A DNA stretch of 64,000 bases from DASXMT01 sp963781305 (GTDB taxonomy: Bacteria > Actinomycetota > Acidimicrobiia > Acidimicrobiales > RAAP-2). A model generated the notes under the pieces. The model was not told where the DNA came from. It worked only from the letters and a program-made list of their open reading frames with translations, and made no database searches. The DNA is taken from NCBI GenBank assembly GCA_963781305.1, contig CAWAFL010000011.1:1612001-1676000 (forward strand). Direction: 5' to 3'. This document shows positions 61,782-64,000 of the stretch, piece by piece. The stretch's first letter is position 1. Each line of letters starts with the position of its first letter. Both the position numbers and the translations under genes were made by a program.

Positions 61782-62831
61782 GTGCCCGTCGAACGCATAC
61801 TCCTCGCTGAGCCACGGGGCTTTTGTGCCGGTGTGGAGAAGGCCATCAAGGCCCTGGGGTGGATGGTCCGGACCTTCGAGCCGCCGGTGTACTGCTACCA
61901 CGAGATCGTCCACAACCGGCACGTGGTGGATGAATTCCGGGCGCTGGGCGTGGTGTTCGTGGATGACGTCGACGAAGTGCCCGAAGGCGCTCCGCTGATG
62001 CTGTCGGCCCACGGCACCGCCCCTGAGATCGCATCGGCCGCCCACGACCGGGGCCGGGTCGTGGTCGATGCCGTCTGTCCGCTGGTGACCAAGGTCCATC
62101 ACGAGATGAAGGTCAGGGCCCGCAAGGGCTACACCGTGCTCTACGTGGGCCACCATGGCCACGAGGAGGCGGCAGGGACGATGGCGGTGGCGCCTGAATC
62201 GGTACGACTGGTGGAGACGGTCGATGACGTCGACGCCCTGGCCGACCGGGAGGCCGACGCTCCCCCGATGGCCCTGTTGGCCCAGACCACCCTGAGCCAC
62301 GACGAATGGGCCGGGATCGTGGACCGGGCCCGCGAGCGGTTCCCCGAACTGTGGATGCCCAACCGGAGCGACCTGTGCTTCGCCACCACCAACCGCCAGG
62401 CCGCCCTCAAGGCCATCGCCGGCAAGGCCGACGCCGTCGTGGTGATCGGCTCGCCGAACTCGTCGAACACCATCGCCTTGGAGAAGGTGGCCATCGCCTT
62501 CGGTTGTCCGCGGGTGGTGCGGGTCAACGATGCCTCCGAGGTGCCGACCGACCTGTCCGGGACGGTCGGTGTGACCGCGGGCGCATCGGCTCCGGAGTCC
62601 CTGGTCCAAGCGGTGGTGGATCGACTGGCCCCCGAGTTCGGGGTGGAGGTCATGCCGGTCACGGTGGAGGAGGAGTACTTCCCTCCCCCGCCCGAGCTCC
62701 GGGACCTCCTGAAGGGCCTGGCCGCCACGGTCTCGTTCCTGGCCGCCTCCCCGGAGTCCGACACCGGCCCGATCCTCTCCGAGGATCGAACGACGGCCGC
62801 GGCCGACGTCCTGCGGGACCTCGCGGTCTGA
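61782..62831 (+). CDS. ispH: 4-hydroxy-3-methylbut-2-enyl diphosphate reductase
   Basis: 349 residues from GTG 61782. The three Fe-S Cys are in EPRGFCAGVEKAIKAL (Cys14), DAVCPLVTKVHHE (about 106) and RSDLCFATTNRQ (about 206), with the conserved Glu in LSHDEWA region. Terminal enzyme of the MEP isoprenoid pathway, yielding IPP and DMAPP from HMBPP. Leaderless by promoter geometry. The 45-base gap to the HD gene is short, so co-transcription is possible. Confidence 0.98.
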   Translation: MPVERILLAEPRGFCAGVEKAIKALGWMVRTFEPPVYCYHEIVHNRHVVDEFRALGVVFVDDVDEVPEGAPLMLSAHGTAPEIASAAHDRGRVVVDAVCPLVTKVHHEMKVRARKGYTVLYVGHHGHEEAAGTMAVAPESVRLVETVDDVDALADREADAPPMALLAQTTLSHDEWAGIVDRARERFPELWMPNRSDLCFATTNRQAALKAIAGKADAVVVIGSPNSSNTIALEKVAIAFGCPRVVRVNDASEVPTDLSGTVGVTAGASAPESLVQAVVDRLAPEFGVEVMPVTVEEEYFPPPPELRDLLKGLAATVSFLAASPESDTGPILSEDRTTAAADVLRDLAV

Positions 62832-62890
62832 GGTCGTTCGGACCCCACCGGCCGTAGTGTCCGGCGTAGTCCCCGGTGAGGCGCGAAACT

Positions 62891-63451
62891 GTGGATATGT
62901 CGAGCGCAACCAGCTTTCCAGCCATGGACGTCTCCACCGCCGAGCAGTGGGCGGTCATCGGTAAGGAAACGATGAACAATCAGGGCCGAGTGGCCGAACG
63001 CGTCCTGGGACTCCTCGAGTCCCTGGCCGAGGTGACCGACGGGTTCGCCGTCGACCAGTTGACCCACGGCCTGCAGACAGCCACCCGGGCCGAGGAAGCG
63101 GGAGCCAACGACGAATGGGTCGTCGCCTCCTTGTGCCACGACATCGGTAAGGCCGTCTCGGTGCCCAACCATCCCCGGATCGCGGCGGAGATGCTCCGCC
63201 CCTACGTGGACCCGGCCATCACCGCAGTGATCGTGGCCCACCAGGACTTTCAGGGGCGGCACTACTACCACCACTTCGGGCTCGACCCCAACCAGCGCGA
63301 CCGGTACCGGGACGAGCCCTGGTTCGCCGACGCCGAGCGCTTCGCTGATGAATGGGATCAGAACAGCTTCGATCCCGACTACCCCACGCAGACGCTCGAG
63401 CACTTCGCCCCCAAGGTCCGGACCGTCTTCGGCAATCCCCACATCTTCTGA
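62891..63451 (+). CDS. HD-domain phosphohydrolase-like protein
   Basis: 186 residues from GTG 62891, with GGTGAGG 9 bases upstream. HD-superfamily ligands: His in QLTHGLQTATRAEEAG (about residue 60), HD in VASLCHDIGKAVSV (about 82-83), then HPRIAAEMLRPYV and VAHQDFQGRHYYHHFG (about 118-132). Similar to phosphonate-associated HD oxygenase-like PhnZ relatives, but Fe-pair residues cannot be assigned surely. TGATG links it to the glycosyltransferase. Confidence 0.88.
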   Translation: MDMSSATSFPAMDVSTAEQWAVIGKETMNNQGRVAERVLGLLESLAEVTDGFAVDQLTHGLQTATRAEEAGANDEWVVASLCHDIGKAVSVPNHPRIAAEMLRPYVDPAITAVIVAHQDFQGRHYYHHFGLDPNQRDRYRDEPWFADAERFADEWDQNSFDPDYPTQTLEHFAPKVRTVFGNPHIF

Positions 63452-64000
63452 TGGCCACACAGCGCCATCGATGGTTCACACGCGCCAACAACCGGGAAGG
63501 TCGTCGGCGGGCCGCGCTCTGGGACATGGCCCTGAACCTGGCCCGCGCCCAGTTTGCCGATCGCTATCCGGACCTCACCTTCGAGCCGGTGGTGGCGATC
63601 ATCGCCGCCTATGAGGAGGAGGCGAACCTGGGCGACGTGCTGAAGTCGATGCCCGACTCGTACCGGGACCTCGGGATCTCGACGTTGGTCGTCGTGGACG
63701 GCGGTGACGACGCCACCGACCGGGTTGCCCTGGAGTCCGGCGTCTATACCTGCATCCTCCCGGTCAACCTGGGCCATGGCGCCGCCCTGCGCCTGGCCTA
63801 TGAGCTGGCCCTCGCCCACGGAGCCCGGTTCATCGTCACCCTCGACGCCGACGGCCAGAACGACCCGGCCGAGATGGACGCCCTCCTCGCACCCCTGCTC
63901 GACGACGAGGCCGACTTCGTGATCGGGTCTCGCCGACTGGGGGTCGACCAGACCACCGACCGGTTCCGGCGGGCGGGCGTCCGGCTGTACGCATCGGCCC
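63451..64000 (+). CDS. family 2 glycosyltransferase (partial, cut by window end)
   Basis: 183 residues are visible from ATG 63451, which overlaps the HD gene stop. GT-A fold features: VVAIIAAYEEEANLGDVLKSMP (about 47-68), VVVDGGDDATDRVA (about 81-94), DADGQNDPAEM (DxD region, about 132-142) and GSRRLGVDQTTDRFRR. Resembles dolichyl/polyprenyl-phosphate mannose synthase-like enzymes acting on a lipid carrier at the membrane; any C-terminal membrane helices lie outside the window. Confidence 0.92.
   Translation, partial: MATQRHRWFTRANNREGRRRAALWDMALNLARAQFADRYPDLTFEPVVAIIAAYEEEANLGDVLKSMPDSYRDLGISTLVVVDGGDDATDRVALESGVYTCILPVNLGHGAALRLAYELALAHGARFIVTLDADGQNDPAEMDALLAPLLDDEADFVIGSRRLGVDQTTDRFRRAGVRLYASA

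Noticed and set aside
1..64000. CRISPR array
   Set aside because: No set of regularly spaced identical repeats; the only tandem repeat (26883-26955) has no spacers.

Overview
The window looks like chromosome of a high-GC actinobacterium, most plausibly Acidimicrobiia or a relative. Evidence: mycothiol-linked genes (the tail of a mycothiol-dependent formaldehyde dehydrogenase at the left edge, maleylpyruvate-isomerase-family genes), a CGAAC-N4-GTTCG LexA box, a MerR regulator resembling mycobacterial Rv1830 in a gcv operon, a GWWQASDRKWYPP-type protein with a Thr-rich tail, and many starts placed 6-8 bases after a TANNNT -10 box with no Shine-Dalgarno (leaderless transcripts). This is read from the sequence and family memory; no search was run.

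Layout. 1-6.3 kb: formaldehyde detoxification tail, alpha/beta hydrolase, universal stress protein, amidotransferase, then a XRE-cupin regulator / M24 peptidase / APC permease module. 6.3-14.5 kb: DrrAB-like ABC exporter, methyltransferase, frameshifted DUF899 gene, a TetR gene (frameshifted in a G7 tract) coupled to a multi-domain CDGSH / ferredoxin / truncated-globin protein, and a divergent UvrD-like helicase with a LexA box on its start codon. 15-18.4 kb: SRPBCC-ArsR-SRPBCC operon with two identical operators, class II aldolase, SCO1. 18.4-23.4 kb: leftward MerR - nuclease-like - gcvT - gcvPA - gcvPB operon (gcvH absent here). 23.5-35 kb: DUF2889 cluster with a SxGS-repeat protein, broken and intact maleylpyruvate-isomerase-family genes, MFS transporter, DUF1214-sulfotransferase pair, amidase, hemolysin III, DUF4331.

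35-49.4 kb is accessory: gene-poor, strand-mixed, rich in small secreted or orphan proteins (GH16 lipoprotein, Ig-like secreted protein, ferritin-like protein), and holding decayed genes (winged-helix remnant, IS3 transposase fragment abutting a truncated HNH endonuclease). A tRNA-Pro(GGG) lies in it, but no integrase or att duplication was seen. 49.4-58.6 kb: PAP2 phosphatase, RDD protein, amidohydrolase, USP-like protein, a second ArsR-SRPBCC-reductase operon with a near-consensus promoter, a large membrane protein and a patatin fused to an NTF2-like domain.

58.6-64 kb is conserved housekeeping: der and a DUF512 radical-SAM gene (leftward, coupled), divergent from ispH, an HD-domain gene and a glycosyltransferase cut by the window end.

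No CRISPR array, rRNA or complete mobile element was found. The most notable items are the LexA-box leaderless helicase, the CDGSH/globin fusion, the SxGS repeat protein, the paired GCAAC-N5-GTTGC operators, a possible AUC start, and a TTGCC-GGCAA operator-like site occurring twice 32 kb apart.
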